Below, in pieces: positions 38,923 through 48,926 of a DNA stretch of 64,000 nucleotides; within the stretch, counting starts at the first letter, position 1, and each line of letters starts with the position of its first letter. The notes beneath the pieces were generated by a model. The model was not told the origin of the DNA and ran no database searches. It saw nothing but the letters and a program-made list of their open reading frames with translations. Location: positions 1 through 64,000 of the forward strand of contig CAZMGB010000004.1 of assembly GCA_964565775.1 (NCBI GenBank), given 5' to 3'. Position numbers and translations under genes: made by a program. The DNA comes from CAZMGB01 sp964565775 (lineage in GTDB: Bacteria > Chloroflexota > Dehalococcoidia > DSTF01 > JALHUB01).

Positions 38923-39054
38923 CTCAGAACCTCCGCCGTGGCCTTGCCTCTTCTGTCTTGCTGCCTATCCCATCTTGCCCGTCAAAGGTCTATGATGGAT
39001 CCGATTGACAGTGACGATACTCACAGCAGGAAGAGATAGCCCACAAGCGGAGAC

Positions 39055-41361
39055 ATGCGTGCGATGAACCGCCGCCGGCGCTTGCTTCTTGCTACCGCTG
39101 TGGCCGCGGTGATAACGATGGCCACAGCCATCGCCGCCGCATCCGGTAGCTCCGCACCGGCCTCTCCTGACACCGCCAAGATTCTATCCGCATCCACGAG
39201 TAACCAGGCGCTCCAGGGGCCTGCCACGCAGGGGGGCGGCGCAAGAACACTCGACGACCTCTTCGAGGAGATAGCGCGCGACGTCCCGGGATTCGGAGGC
39301 ATGTTCTATGACAAGGGGGGACGCCTGAATGTGTATCTCCTCAACTCAGCGCAGCAGGCGGCCGCTGAGACGGCCATCGCGTCGGCCCTTGGCGGCGGAG
39401 CCCTACCTCGAGGCAGCGTTAGAGTTCTCCTGGGGCGGTACGCCTTTTCTGACCTCAGGAATTGGTATGACAGGGTGGTAGAGGTGCTGGGCATCCCGGG
39501 CGTGGTTTTCACCGACATCGACGAAAGGGACAACCGCCTCAAGGTGGGCGTGGAGGATGCCGAAACGGCCGACGCGGTCAGGCGGGAGCTAGACAGACTG
39601 GCCATTCCCCGTGCAGCGGTCACCGTCGAAGAGAGTGCCCCCATCGAGTTTGCCACCACACTTCAGGAGCGCGTAAGGCCTCTGGAGGGCGGGCTGCAGA
39701 TCAACTTCCCGGGCTACCTCTGTACCCTTAGTTTCAATGCGACACGCGCCGGTGTCGAGGGCTTTGTCATCCCGTCCCACTGCACGAGCGTGCAGGGCGG
39801 CGTCGAAGGCACGGTGTACCATCAGCCGGTAGCGTCAGGCAGCACCAACTACATTGGTGAAGAGACCGCTGATCCGACGTACTTCACCCATGCGCCATGC
39901 CCGGCGGGACGCCGTTGCCGATATAGCGACAGCGCCTTCGCTCAGCGTGACGGCGCGGTTAGCGCCGACCTGGGGTCCCTGGCACGAACCACAGGGCTGG
40001 GTTCCATCGACATCGCTGGAAGCTACCAGATAGTCGGAACAGTGTCCTCCCCGATGTTCGGACAGGTTCTCAACAAGGTGGGGCGCACCACGGGCTGGTC
40101 GCAGGGGATGGTAATCGGCACCTGTTCGGATTTCAACGTTTCGCAAGGCGGGCATGACACAGGCATAACCATGCTCTGTCAAGACGAGGTGGCGGCGAAC
40201 GTGGGCGCCGGAGACAGCGGATCACCCGTCTTCCGGATTACCAACTCGCCCCTCATCAACGACGTCAGCCTGTACGGGATCCTCTGGGGCGGCAACGGGA
40301 CCGGAACAGAGTTCGTCTTCAGCAACATGGGCAATATGCAGAGGAGCGACGAGTTGGGGCCGCTCACAGTCGTGCCCCCGGCGGCCACGCCCACACCTGG
40401 ACCTACCCGTACTGCCACTCCGAGCAGGACGCCGACGCCCGTCGCCACCGCGACGGCCACTCCCTGGTGCTTCCCGGTTCAAGGCGGCATCTTCTGCATC
40501 CCCGGCGGCTACATGCCCTACACGCCTACGCCGACACTTACCGACACACCCACACCAACGCCGACAGCCACGGCCACTGACACGGCGATGCCTACTGCAA
40601 CGCCTACTACAACGCCCACTCCCACGCCGACCGTCACGCCCACACCGACCATCACTCCCACGCCGACTCCATGCGCCGGCCCCGACAGCGACGGCGACGG
40701 CATCTGCGATGTCCTGGACAACTGCCCGGTTGACTACAACCCCGACCAGAAGAACACAGACAGCGCCGGCATACCCAACGGCAACGACATCTCGGGGGAC
40801 TTCCGCGCCAACCCCGACAAGGACGCACAGGGCGACGTCTGCGACACGGACGACGATAACGACGGCCCCGACGCCAACGACGGCCTGTACACCGACGCCG
40901 AGGAGGCCACGGGCTGCGGCTTCGGCGCCACAGACCCGCTCAAGAAGGACACGGACGGCGACGGCGCCATCGACGGCTGGGAGTGCAAGATGGGCACCGA
41001 CCCCAATAACCCCGCCGACAGGGTCATCTGCACCGACCTCACCGACACGGACGGCGACGGCATCAGCGACTGCGTGGAGGAACTGGGCTACGGGACATCG
41101 CCCGTGAGCACCGACACGGACGGCGACAGCTCAGGGAACGACGGCTGTCAGGACGACAAGCAGATCGTGGACATCAACGACGACGGCCAGGCGAACTTCC
41201 TCGATGTGACGTCTGTGGCCAGGATAGCCTTTGCGCCCGGCCCCTTCGACCCCGTCTCGGTGGCCGTTGCAGACATAGACAAGAACGGCTTCAACAACGT
41301 CCTGGACGTGGCGCTGGCCGCGTTGAACTCCACGCTGGTTGAGCCGCACAACCCCTGCTAG
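39055..41361 (+). CDS. Secreted multidomain trypsin-fold protease-like protein with TSP3-like and dockerin-like modules
   Basis: 768-residue exported protein. A basic N-terminus (MNRRRRLLLATAVAAV) and an Ala-rich core form a signal peptide. Residues about 215-430 look like a chymotrypsin-fold serine peptidase: H242 in VIPSHCTS and S388 in GAGDSGSPVF fit His and Ser of the triad, and the Asp is not certain. Then come a Thr/Pro-rich linker (about 440-545), Asp-rich calcium-binding repeats such as DSDGDGICDVLDNCPVD and DTDGDGAIDGWE (545-690), and a C-terminal pair of DxNxDGxxxxxD-type segments (DINDDGQANFLDVTSVA; DIDKNGFNNVLDVALAA) resembling a dockerin type I domain. It lies alone after the nuo operon. 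Starts at 39055 and 39064 are both possible. Confidence 0.75.
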   Translation: MRAMNRRRRLLLATAVAAVITMATAIAAASGSSAPASPDTAKILSASTSNQALQGPATQGGGARTLDDLFEEIARDVPGFGGMFYDKGGRLNVYLLNSAQQAAAETAIASALGGGALPRGSVRVLLGRYAFSDLRNWYDRVVEVLGIPGVVFTDIDERDNRLKVGVEDAETADAVRRELDRLAIPRAAVTVEESAPIEFATTLQERVRPLEGGLQINFPGYLCTLSFNATRAGVEGFVIPSHCTSVQGGVEGTVYHQPVASGSTNYIGEETADPTYFTHAPCPAGRRCRYSDSAFAQRDGAVSADLGSLARTTGLGSIDIAGSYQIVGTVSSPMFGQVLNKVGRTTGWSQGMVIGTCSDFNVSQGGHDTGITMLCQDEVAANVGAGDSGSPVFRITNSPLINDVSLYGILWGGNGTGTEFVFSNMGNMQRSDELGPLTVVPPAATPTPGPTRTATPSRTPTPVATATATPWCFPVQGGIFCIPGGYMPYTPTPTLTDTPTPTPTATATDTAMPTATPTTTPTPTPTVTPTPTITPTPTPCAGPDSDGDGICDVLDNCPVDYNPDQKNTDSAGIPNGNDISGDFRANPDKDAQGDVCDTDDDNDGPDANDGLYTDAEEATGCGFGATDPLKKDTDGDGAIDGWECKMGTDPNNPADRVICTDLTDTDGDGISDCVEELGYGTSPVSTDTDGDSSGNDGCQDDKQIVDINDDGQANFLDVTSVARIAFAPGPFDPVSVAVADIDKNGFNNVLDVALAALNSTLVEPHNPC

Positions 41362-41494
41362 GAGACAAGTGCGCCGCGGCGTCGCTGGCCGCCCGGCAGG
41401 GCTTGGTTGGCGACTGAAGGGCGCTGGCGTGGCGCGAAATCAGGAGCGGGCGACCAACCGGTCGCCCGCCCAGCGCTATCACGTCGACGAAAGG

Positions 41495-42826
41495 CTACAG
41501 GATGGGCAGGTAGCGCTCCCGCTCGTAGTCCGTCACGTGGATGCGGTAGCCGTCCCACTCGATCTTCTTGTTCTTGATCAGGCTGTCGAAGACGCGGTCG
41601 CCCAGGCACCTGCGTAGCATCTCGCTCTCCTCCGCCGCCTGGATGGCCTCCAGGAGACTCCCCGGAAGCGTGCCGATGCCCCGCTCCCGTCGCTCCGCCT
41701 CGGACATCTCGAAGACGTTCTCCTCGGTGGGTTCCGGCAGCGGGTACTCTTTCTCGATGCCCTCCAGCCCGGCGGCCAGCATCGCAGCGAAGGCCAGGTA
41801 GGGGTTGCAGGCCGGGTCCGGCGCTCTGTACTCGATGCGGGTGGCCATCTCCTTGCCGGGCTTGTACTCCGGCACCCGCAGCAGGTCGGATCGGTTGCGG
41901 CGCGCCCAGGTGATGTAGCAGGGCGCCTCGAAGCCGGGTGTCAGGCGCTTGTAGGAGTTCACCCACTGGTTCGTCACCAGGGTGATCTCCTGCGAGTGGC
42001 GCAGCAGCCCGGCGATGAAGGCCTTGCTGATCGGCGAGAGGTGGTACTTGTCGTTTGCGTCGAAGAAGGCATTGCGCTCGCCGCGGAAAAGCGACTGGTG
42101 AATGTGCATGCCGCTGCCGTTCTCGCCGGGCAGCGGCTTGGGCATGAAGGTGGCGTATACCGACTGGGCAAGGGCCACCTCCTTCACCACCAGGCGGCAG
42201 GTCATCGTGTTATCGGCCATGGTGAGGGCGTCCGTATAGCGAAGGTCCACCTCGTGCTGGCTGGGCGCGACCTCGTGGTGGCTGGCCTCCACGCCGATGC
42301 CCATGTCCTCCAGGGCGAGGACCGTGTCGCGGCGCAGGTCTCTGGCCATGTCCAGGGGCGTAAGGTCGAAGTAGCCGCCTCTGTCCAGCCCTTCCGTATT
42401 CTCGGAGTTCTTGAAGTAGAAGTACTCCAGCTCCGGCCCCACGTAGAACGTGAATCCCAGGTCTGCCGCCCGTTTCAGGTTGCGTTTCAAGACGTAGCGG
42501 GGGTCGCCCTCGAAGGGCTGGCCATCGGGCATGAGGATATCGCAGAACATGCGGGCCACGCCCCTTTCGCGGGGGCGCCAGGGGATGAGCTGGAACGTGG
42601 CCGTGTCGGGCATCGCCACCATGTCACTCTCGTCGATACGCGCAAAGCCCTCTATGGAGGAGCCGTCGAAGCCCGCGCCCTCGTCAAGGGCTGCCTCCAG
42701 CTCCTCGATCGTGATGGCGAAGCTCTTGAGGATACCCAGGATGTCGGTGAACCAGAAGTGTACGAACTTGACGTCGTGCTGCTTGCACATCTGGATGACG
42801 TAGTCTTTGTTCTCGTCGCCGCTCAT
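41495..42826 (-). CDS. glnA: Glutamine synthetase, short type I (GSI-alpha-like)
   Basis: 443-residue enzyme that makes glutamine from glutamate, ammonia and ATP. Active-site segments are GFDGSSIEGFARIDESDM, YVGPELEYFYF, GSGMHIHQSL and NPYLAFAAMLAAGL. Where GSI-beta enzymes have the adenylylation tyrosine, this protein reads TEENVFEMSEAERRERGI, with Phe. It should therefore not be controlled by adenylylation. It is shorter than its neighbour and clearly not a recent duplicate. It lies downstream of the other glnA behind a strong hairpin, so it may be expressed less or separately. The start is ATG 42826 behind GAGGAGGT. Confidence 0.94.
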   Translation of the reverse strand: MSGDENKDYVIQMCKQHDVKFVHFWFTDILGILKSFAITIEELEAALDEGAGFDGSSIEGFARIDESDMVAMPDTATFQLIPWRPRERGVARMFCDILMPDGQPFEGDPRYVLKRNLKRAADLGFTFYVGPELEYFYFKNSENTEGLDRGGYFDLTPLDMARDLRRDTVLALEDMGIGVEASHHEVAPSQHEVDLRYTDALTMADNTMTCRLVVKEVALAQSVYATFMPKPLPGENGSGMHIHQSLFRGERNAFFDANDKYHLSPISKAFIAGLLRHSQEITLVTNQWVNSYKRLTPGFEAPCYITWARRNRSDLLRVPEYKPGKEMATRIEYRAPDPACNPYLAFAAMLAAGLEGIEKEYPLPEPTEENVFEMSEAERRERGIGTLPGSLLEAIQAAEESEMLRRCLGDRVFDSLIKNKKIEWDGYRIHVTDYERERYLPIL

Positions 42827-42869
42827 GCGGTCGGCACCTCCTCGGTGGTGTCGCGTTCAGCATAGAGCA

Positions 42870-42899
42870 AAGGGCCCGGGGAGGAAAGTCCCCGGGCCC
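42870..42899 (-). terminator. Terminator-like hairpin between the two glnA genes
   Basis: On the minus strand, GGGCCCGGGG and CCCCGGGCCC form a perfect ten-pair stem with an eight-base loop, followed by CTTTGCT. It is 20 bp past the stop of the upstream glnA. The T-tract is short, so it may only partly terminate. Confidence 0.65.
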
Positions 42900-42918
42900 C
42901 CTCCGCGAACGCTGTCGA

Positions 42919-44352
<1,434 letters not shown>

Positions 44353-44423
44353 AGTGTCTTTCTCCTCTCCGGTTTGACTGACTGAGCGGCCCTGCCGCAG
44401 CCTGACATCGTCATCACTTGGTG

Positions 44424-44765
44424 CTACAGGGCCACGTCGCCCCGCTCGCCTGTCCTAACGCGGACGGCGTCCTCCACCGGCAGAATGAAGATCTTGCCGT
44501 CGCCGATGTTACCGGTCCACGCGGCCTTGATGATCGCCTGGACCGCCCGTTCGGCGGCGCCGTCATGTACTACCACCTCTAGCTTGACCTTCGGCAGCAT
44601 GTCCACCGTGTAGGTTTCGCTGCCCCGGCCGGCATGCACGATCCCCTTCTGGGCGCCGCGACCGGTGACGTATCCGATGTTGAGGCCCAGGAGACCCTGT
44701 TCGGCGAGAGCGTCCTTGATCTGGTCGAGCCTCTCGGGCCGTACGATGGCTTCGATCTTCTTCAC
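44424..44765 (-). CDS. glnB: Nitrogen regulatory protein PII
   Basis: 113-residue trimeric signal protein that reads 2-oxoglutarate and ATP/ADP and controls AmtB and glutamine synthetase. MKKIEAIVRPERLDQIKDAL, the T-loop QKGIVHAGRGSETYTVDMLP and the C-terminal GKIFILPVEDAVRVRTGE are typical. The T-loop is one residue longer than in E. coli GlnB: the tyrosine corresponding to Y51 is Y52 here, and T51 precedes it. The start is GTG 44765 with AGGAGG before it. It lies 11 bp downstream of amtB. Confidence 0.95.
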   Translation of the reverse strand: MKKIEAIVRPERLDQIKDALAEQGLLGLNIGYVTGRGAQKGIVHAGRGSETYTVDMLPKVKLEVVVHDGAAERAVQAIIKAAWTGNIGDGKIFILPVEDAVRVRTGERGDVAL

Positions 44766-44776
44766 GCGCGTGCCTC

Positions 44777-46138
44777 CTACTGGCCGCTCTTGCTGGGCGC
44801 TGCCACTGTCGTCGCCTCCCTGCCGAGCCGGGCGATGGCCTCCACCTGCTCCTCCAACGAGGGAGCCGGTGAGACGACCGCTGGCTGGGGGACGGCGAGG
44901 CCGCCTGCGTCGATGCCGAAGACGTAGGCTCGCTCCCCGTGCTGGGCGATGTCCAGGCCCAGGATCTCCTCCTCCTCCGAGACGCGCAGGCCCAGCGTCA
45001 CATCCAGGACCTTGAGGATGAGGAGCGTTACTGCGAAAGAGTAGCCCATGGTCGCTCCGACGGCGATGAGCTGGTTGCTCAGTTGGCCGATGTTGCCGTG
45101 GAGGGCGCCGTTAACGCCCCCGACGGCGGCCACGGCGAAGATGCCGGTGGCGATCGTGCCCCAGGCGCCGCCCACGCCGTGGACGCCCACGACGTCGAGC
45201 GAGTCGTCGAGGTTGAGTCGGGCTCGCAGGCGAACGGCGAAGTAGCAGAAGGAGCCGGCGCCCACGCCTATGGCGAGGGCTGGCATGGTGTCTACGAAGC
45301 CGGAGGCGGGCGTGATCGCTGCCAGGCCGGCTACGGCGCCGGTGGCGGCGCCCACGACGCTGGGCTTCGTGGAGAAGATCCAGTTCAGCGCCATCCAGGT
45401 GAGAGCAGCGGAAGCCCCCGCCAGGTGCGTTACGACGAAGGCGTTGCCGGCCTGCCCGTTGGAGGCCACAGCGCTGCCGGCGTTGAAGCCGAACCAGCCG
45501 AACCAGAGGAGGGCTGCGCCCAGCACGACCATGGTCACGTCGTGGGGCTCCATGGGCTCCCTGCCGTAGCCGCGCCGCTTCCCGTATAGGAAAGCGGCCA
45601 CGAGGGCTGCGATGCCGGCGTTGACGTGCACGACGGTGCCGCCTGCGAAGTCCACTGCCCCTCGCTCTGAGAGCCAGCCGCCTGGAGACCAGACCCAGTG
45701 AGCGATGGGCGCGTAGACGAACAGCGACCAGACAGCCATGAAGACGAGGAAGGTGCTGAACTTGGCTCTCTCGGCGAAGGCGCCCGTAATGAGGGCCGGC
45801 GTGATGATGGCGAACATCATCTGGAAGACCATGAACACCTCGTGGGGGATGGTGGTGGCGTAGGTGTCGCTGGGCTGCTGGCCGACCCCGCGGAGGCCGA
45901 ACCAGTCGAGGCCGCCGATGAAGTGGCCGTGGTCAGGCCCGAAGGCGAGGCTGTAGCCGGCAATAGCCCACAGGACGCTGATGAGGCCGACGACGATGAA
46001 GCTGTGCATGATGGTGCCGAGGACGTTCTTGTTGCGTACCAGCCCTCCGTAGAAGAAGGCCAGCCCCGGCGTCATGAGCATCACCAGCGCCGATGAGATC
46101 AGTACCCAGGCGGTGTCACCCGTGTTGATAGCGGGCAT
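44777..46138 (-). CDS. amtB: Ammonium transporter
   Basis: 453-residue membrane channel of the Amt family with eleven expected helices. FFYGGLVRNKNVLGTIMHS, GAFAERAKFSTFLVFM, and HWVWSPGGWL are conserved. The C-terminal cytoplasmic tail after LGLRVSEEEEILGLD matches the Amt PII-interaction region (LGLDxxxHGE, here DIAQHGERAYVF). A GlnR-type box and a TATGCT -10 lie upstream. A GTGGCA/TGCCAC hairpin (46162-46175) is in the leader. Confidence 0.96.
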   Translation of the reverse strand: MPAINTGDTAWVLISSALVMLMTPGLAFFYGGLVRNKNVLGTIMHSFIVVGLISVLWAIAGYSLAFGPDHGHFIGGLDWFGLRGVGQQPSDTYATTIPHEVFMVFQMMFAIITPALITGAFAERAKFSTFLVFMAVWSLFVYAPIAHWVWSPGGWLSERGAVDFAGGTVVHVNAGIAALVAAFLYGKRRGYGREPMEPHDVTMVVLGAALLWFGWFGFNAGSAVASNGQAGNAFVVTHLAGASAALTWMALNWIFSTKPSVVGAATGAVAGLAAITPASGFVDTMPALAIGVGAGSFCYFAVRLRARLNLDDSLDVVGVHGVGGAWGTIATGIFAVAAVGGVNGALHGNIGQLSNQLIAVGATMGYSFAVTLLILKVLDVTLGLRVSEEEEILGLDIAQHGERAYVFGIDAGGLAVPQPAVVSPAPSLEEQVEAIARLGREATTVAAPSKSGQ

Positions 46139-46178
46139 CGCTCAATTCCCCCCAATGTATCGTGGCAGTTGCCACAAA

Positions 46179-46184
46179 GCATAG
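46179..46184 (-). promoter_or_regulatory. Candidate -10 element of amtB
   Basis: TATGCT on the minus strand. The -35 position would fall inside the GlnR-type box, as expected for an activator-dependent promoter. Confidence 0.4.
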
Positions 46185-46193
46185 GGGGTCCCT

Positions 46194-46231
46194 GTTACGC
46201 CGCTGTTTCGTCGATGTTAACGGCTTGTTAC
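46194..46231 (-). promoter_or_regulatory. GlnR-type operator upstream of amtB
   Basis: Four five-base half-sites with exact 6-bp spacers. On the minus strand they read GTAAC-n6-TTAAC-n6-GAAAC-n6-GTAAC (plus-strand positions 46227-46231, 46216-46220, 46205-46209 and 46194-46198). The actinobacterial GlnR consensus is gTnAC-n6-GaAAC repeated with the same 11-bp period. It lies 56-93 bp before the amtB start and overlaps the stop of the regulator gene. Confidence 0.75.
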
Positions 46232-46914
46232 GGGGTGCTGCTCTCTGGGGAGGCACGGAAGCGGTAGCCGACGTTGCGCACCGTCTCGATGAATGTCTGG
46301 CCGCCCACCTCCAGCTTGCTGCGCAGCCTTCGGACGTGGACGTCTACCGTTCGTGCGCCGCCGTAGAAGTCGTAGCCCCAGACGCGGTTGAGGAGGGTCT
46401 CGCGGGTGAAGACCTTGTCAGCGTTGCTCGCTAGGAAGCGCAGCAGTTCGTACTCTTTGAAGGTCAGCTCGACGGGCTTTCCCGAGACGAAGACCTGATA
46501 GTTGGCGAGGTCGAGCAACAGATCGCCGCAGCGAAGCATGTTCTGGGAGTCGATGCGCGAGCGCCGCCACAGGGCCTGTCGCAGCCGCGCCCGCAGCTCG
46601 TCTACCGGCCCCGGGTAGACCACGAAGTCGTCGACGCCGGGGCTGGGGGCATACTGCTCGATCTGCTCGGCGCGCAGCAGGGCGATCACCGATGTCTGTT
46701 CCGGTGTCCTGCTGGTCCGAGTGAACTGAAGCGCCGGCGGGAGGTCCGTTCGATGCGTCAGGTTGAGGATGATGATGTCGGGGCTGGCTTCGGATGCGAG
46801 GTGAAGGCCGGCCTCCGAGGCAGGGGAGTTGGAGACGTCATAGCCCGCCGCTTGTAGCTCTTCGACCAGGGGCTGTAAGTCCTCGCTGGCATCCAGCAGG
46901 AGAATTCTGTTCAC
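46228..46914 (-). CDS. GlnR-like atypical OmpR-family nitrogen regulator
   Basis: 228-residue protein with a receiver-like N-terminal domain and an OmpR/PhoB winged helix at the C-terminus. The DNA-binding half (LTFKEYELLRFLA, VFTRETLLNRVWGYDF, GGARTVDVHVRRLRSKL, ETVRNVGYRF) closely resembles actinobacterial GlnR. The receiver has lost phosphorylation residues: N51 occupies the Asp position (IIILNLT), the acidic pair is reduced to one Asp (LLLDASED), and the conserved Lys is Tyr (VVYPGP). GlnR shares this phosphorylation-independent design. It is directly upstream of amtB-glnB-glnA with a matching operator, so it very likely controls them. GTG 46914 is chosen; TATACT lies about 18 bp upstream. 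Confidence 0.88.
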   Translation of the reverse strand: MNRILLLDASEDLQPLVEELQAAGYDVSNSPASEAGLHLASEASPDIIILNLTHRTDLPPALQFTRTSRTPEQTSVIALLRAEQIEQYAPSPGVDDFVVYPGPVDELRARLRQALWRRSRIDSQNMLRCGDLLLDLANYQVFVSGKPVELTFKEYELLRFLASNADKVFTRETLLNRVWGYDFYGGARTVDVHVRRLRSKLEVGGQTFIETVRNVGYRFRASPESSTP

Positions 46915-47012
46915 GTCATGAGCCGCCGTTGGAATAACCAACTAAGTATAACAGAAGCCGCACGTTCGTCCTTCGGCGGGGGCCGGATGCTGCCGCCGGG
47001 CGCCTCTGATGC

Positions 47013-47018
47013 TATAAT
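47013..47018 (+). promoter_or_regulatory. -10 element of the tRNA-Thr gene
   Basis: Perfect TATAAT 13 bp before the mature tRNA 5' end. The -35 is not obvious. Confidence 0.55.
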
Positions 47019-47031
47019 CGGGTCGCTGGGG

Positions 47032-47106
47032 GCCAGCGTAGCTCAGAGGTAGAGCAGCGGTTTCGTAAACCGCGGGTCAAGGGTTCGACTCCCTTCGCTG
47101 GCTCCA
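47032..47106 (+). tRNA. tRNA-Thr (anticodon CGU)
   Basis: 75 nt including an encoded CCA. The acceptor stem is GCCAGCG/CGCTGGC with discriminator T, the D arm GCTC...GAGC, the anticodon stem GCGGT/ACCGC with loop TTCGTAA, and the T arm AAGGG-TTCGACT-CCCTT. The anticodon CGT reads the ACG codon, common in this GC-rich genome. It is the only tRNA seen in the window. Confidence 0.96.
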
Positions 47107-47272
47107 GAATTTTGAATACGAAGACGCGACGGCCGCTGTGACCGGTGTTCACGGGCCAGCGGCAGGGGCCGGAGACCGGCCTTCCCCCCCACGACTACGG
47201 TGCCCCCTGATCTGAGTGCGGCAGCCAGCCTTGGCAGCACCTGCGCCTCGTGCTACGCTGAATGAGCTGTCT

Positions 47273-48553
47273 ATGCGTCTGCTGTTCCTTCTCTTGTGTT
47301 TGCTCGCCGGCGCGGCTGGGGCCATCGTCTGGCTGGTGGTGACCGAGACCGGCCACCAGGCTGCTTTCCGTCAGACCTCCCCTAATCTCAAAGTCGCGTT
47401 CATCGGCGACCAGGGCATCGGTAGCAATGCCGAAGCCGTCTTGCAGCTCATCAAGGATGAGCACGCGGACATGGTGCTCCACCAGGGCGACCTGGGCTAC
47501 GGTGACGAGAGTGACCCGCAGACCGCCATCGACTGGGACGCGCAGATCAACAGTATCCTTGGCGATGACTTTCCGTACTTCGCGTCCGTGGGCAATCACG
47601 ATGTCGGCACCTGGTCGACGTACCAGAGCCTTCTCGTTGCCCGGCTGGGCCGCGTTCCCGGCGCCTCCTGTACTGGTGAGTACGGAGTGATGGCCGCCTG
47701 CACCTATCAGGGGCTCTTCTTCATCCTGTCGGGCGCAGGCACGTTGCCGGAGATCCCGGACGACCCAGCCCAGATCGATTTCATTCGAAGCCAGCTCACC
47801 CAGGACAACTCGATATGGCGCATCTGCACCTGGCACAAGAACCAGAACGCGATGCAGCTCGGCACCAAGTCGGACGACGTGGGCTGGGGGCCATACGAGG
47901 AGTGCCGCCGGGACGGCGCGATTATCGCGACTGCCCACGAGCACACCTATTCGCGCACCAAGACGTTGAGCAACATCCAGACACAGACCGTCGATCCTCT
48001 CTCGCCCAACCCAAGCGACCTGCGGGTGACCGCCGGCTCCACGTTCGTCTTCGTCTCAGGCCTGGGCGGCGAGAGCATCAGGAATCAGGACCGCTGCCTG
48101 CCGACGACACCACCGTACGGCTGCAACGGAGAGTGGGCCAGCATCTACACGAGCGATCAAGGCGCCCAATATGGGGCGCTGTTCATCCAGTTCTACGTCG
48201 ACGGCGATCCAAGGGAGGCGAGGGGATACTTCAAGGACATCAACGGAGACATCGTAGACACCTTCACGATCTTCGCGGAGCGTGCGAAAGCTGGCTCCGC
48301 CGATGGTTCCGCTGGACTCCCGGGGGCAGCCGAAACATCGCTGGAAGCCAGAGGGTCACCCGGCGCCAACGCCGGCGTCTGGGTGGCGGCAGCGGTTGCC
48401 CTTGCCGAGAGCTCAGTCGCCTTCGGGGGCGGCGCGTGGTGGCTGGCACGGCGGCGCAAGTGGAACAAGGGGCCGGGAATGACGGCGGCCGCCCCGCAGC
48501 TCTTCGACGTGCAGGCGGACCCCTGCAAGAGAACGACGTCTCGGAGCGAGTGA
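47273..48553 (+). CDS. Membrane-anchored calcineurin-like metallophosphoesterase
   Basis: 426-residue extracytoplasmic phosphoesterase. Residues 1-23 (MRLLFLLLCLLAGAAGAIVW) are a signal peptide or anchor. Metal-binding motifs appear in order: D46 in FIGDQG, D73 in LHQGDLGYGD, N108-H109 in SVGNHDVG, then a tryptophan-His WHKNQ and a final ATAHEHTYSR. A second hydrophobic segment near residue 375-400 followed by RRRKW would fix the C-terminus in the membrane. The substrate is unknown; purple acid phosphatase-like proteins are the nearest type. ATG 47273 is preferred to the upstream GTG because it begins the signal sequence, though no good RBS is visible. Confidence 0.85.
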   Translation: MRLLFLLLCLLAGAAGAIVWLVVTETGHQAAFRQTSPNLKVAFIGDQGIGSNAEAVLQLIKDEHADMVLHQGDLGYGDESDPQTAIDWDAQINSILGDDFPYFASVGNHDVGTWSTYQSLLVARLGRVPGASCTGEYGVMAACTYQGLFFILSGAGTLPEIPDDPAQIDFIRSQLTQDNSIWRICTWHKNQNAMQLGTKSDDVGWGPYEECRRDGAIIATAHEHTYSRTKTLSNIQTQTVDPLSPNPSDLRVTAGSTFVFVSGLGGESIRNQDRCLPTTPPYGCNGEWASIYTSDQGAQYGALFIQFYVDGDPREARGYFKDINGDIVDTFTIFAERAKAGSADGSAGLPGAAETSLEARGSPGANAGVWVAAAVALAESSVAFGGGAWWLARRRKWNKGPGMTAAAPQLFDVQADPCKRTTSRSE

Positions 48554-48926
48554 AGGGCGTCGTCGCGGAGATGCACCGGCGTGTCCTGGCAGAGGCGGGT
48601 GGACCGGCGCCACGACCCGCCGGGGCTCCTCGTTGCCGATCTCTGGTAGCGCCCCGGCCGAGAATGCCGGACCAGCGACCACCGCGGCCGCATGACCCCG
48701 CGTTTGACACAGCACGCTTCCTCCCCCCATTATTCGGATATCCCGTCGACGCGTGAGTAGCCTGTGCTACGTCGCCAGCAGTGGCACCGTCGGCGCTGGT
48801 TTGGTCATGCCGACCAGCCCGGAGGAGTCCGGAAGCTCTGATATCGCTCACGAAGCCTCCTCTCGCCCCTAGCTGGCGTTTGGGCAGACTCGAGATGGGG
48901 GCCCCGCCCACTGAGGGAGGTTACTC
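48554..48926. other. Intergenic region, no gene recognised
   Basis: About 370 bp before the ferredoxin-type gene. No credible ORF, RNA or repeat was recognised. GGGAGG at its right end is the RBS of the next gene. Confidence 0.45.

Noticed and set aside
40380..40680. Tandem DNA repeat or CRISPR-like array
   Set aside because: The short repeats encode the Thr/Pro linker of a secreted protein. They have no fixed repeat-spacer architecture.
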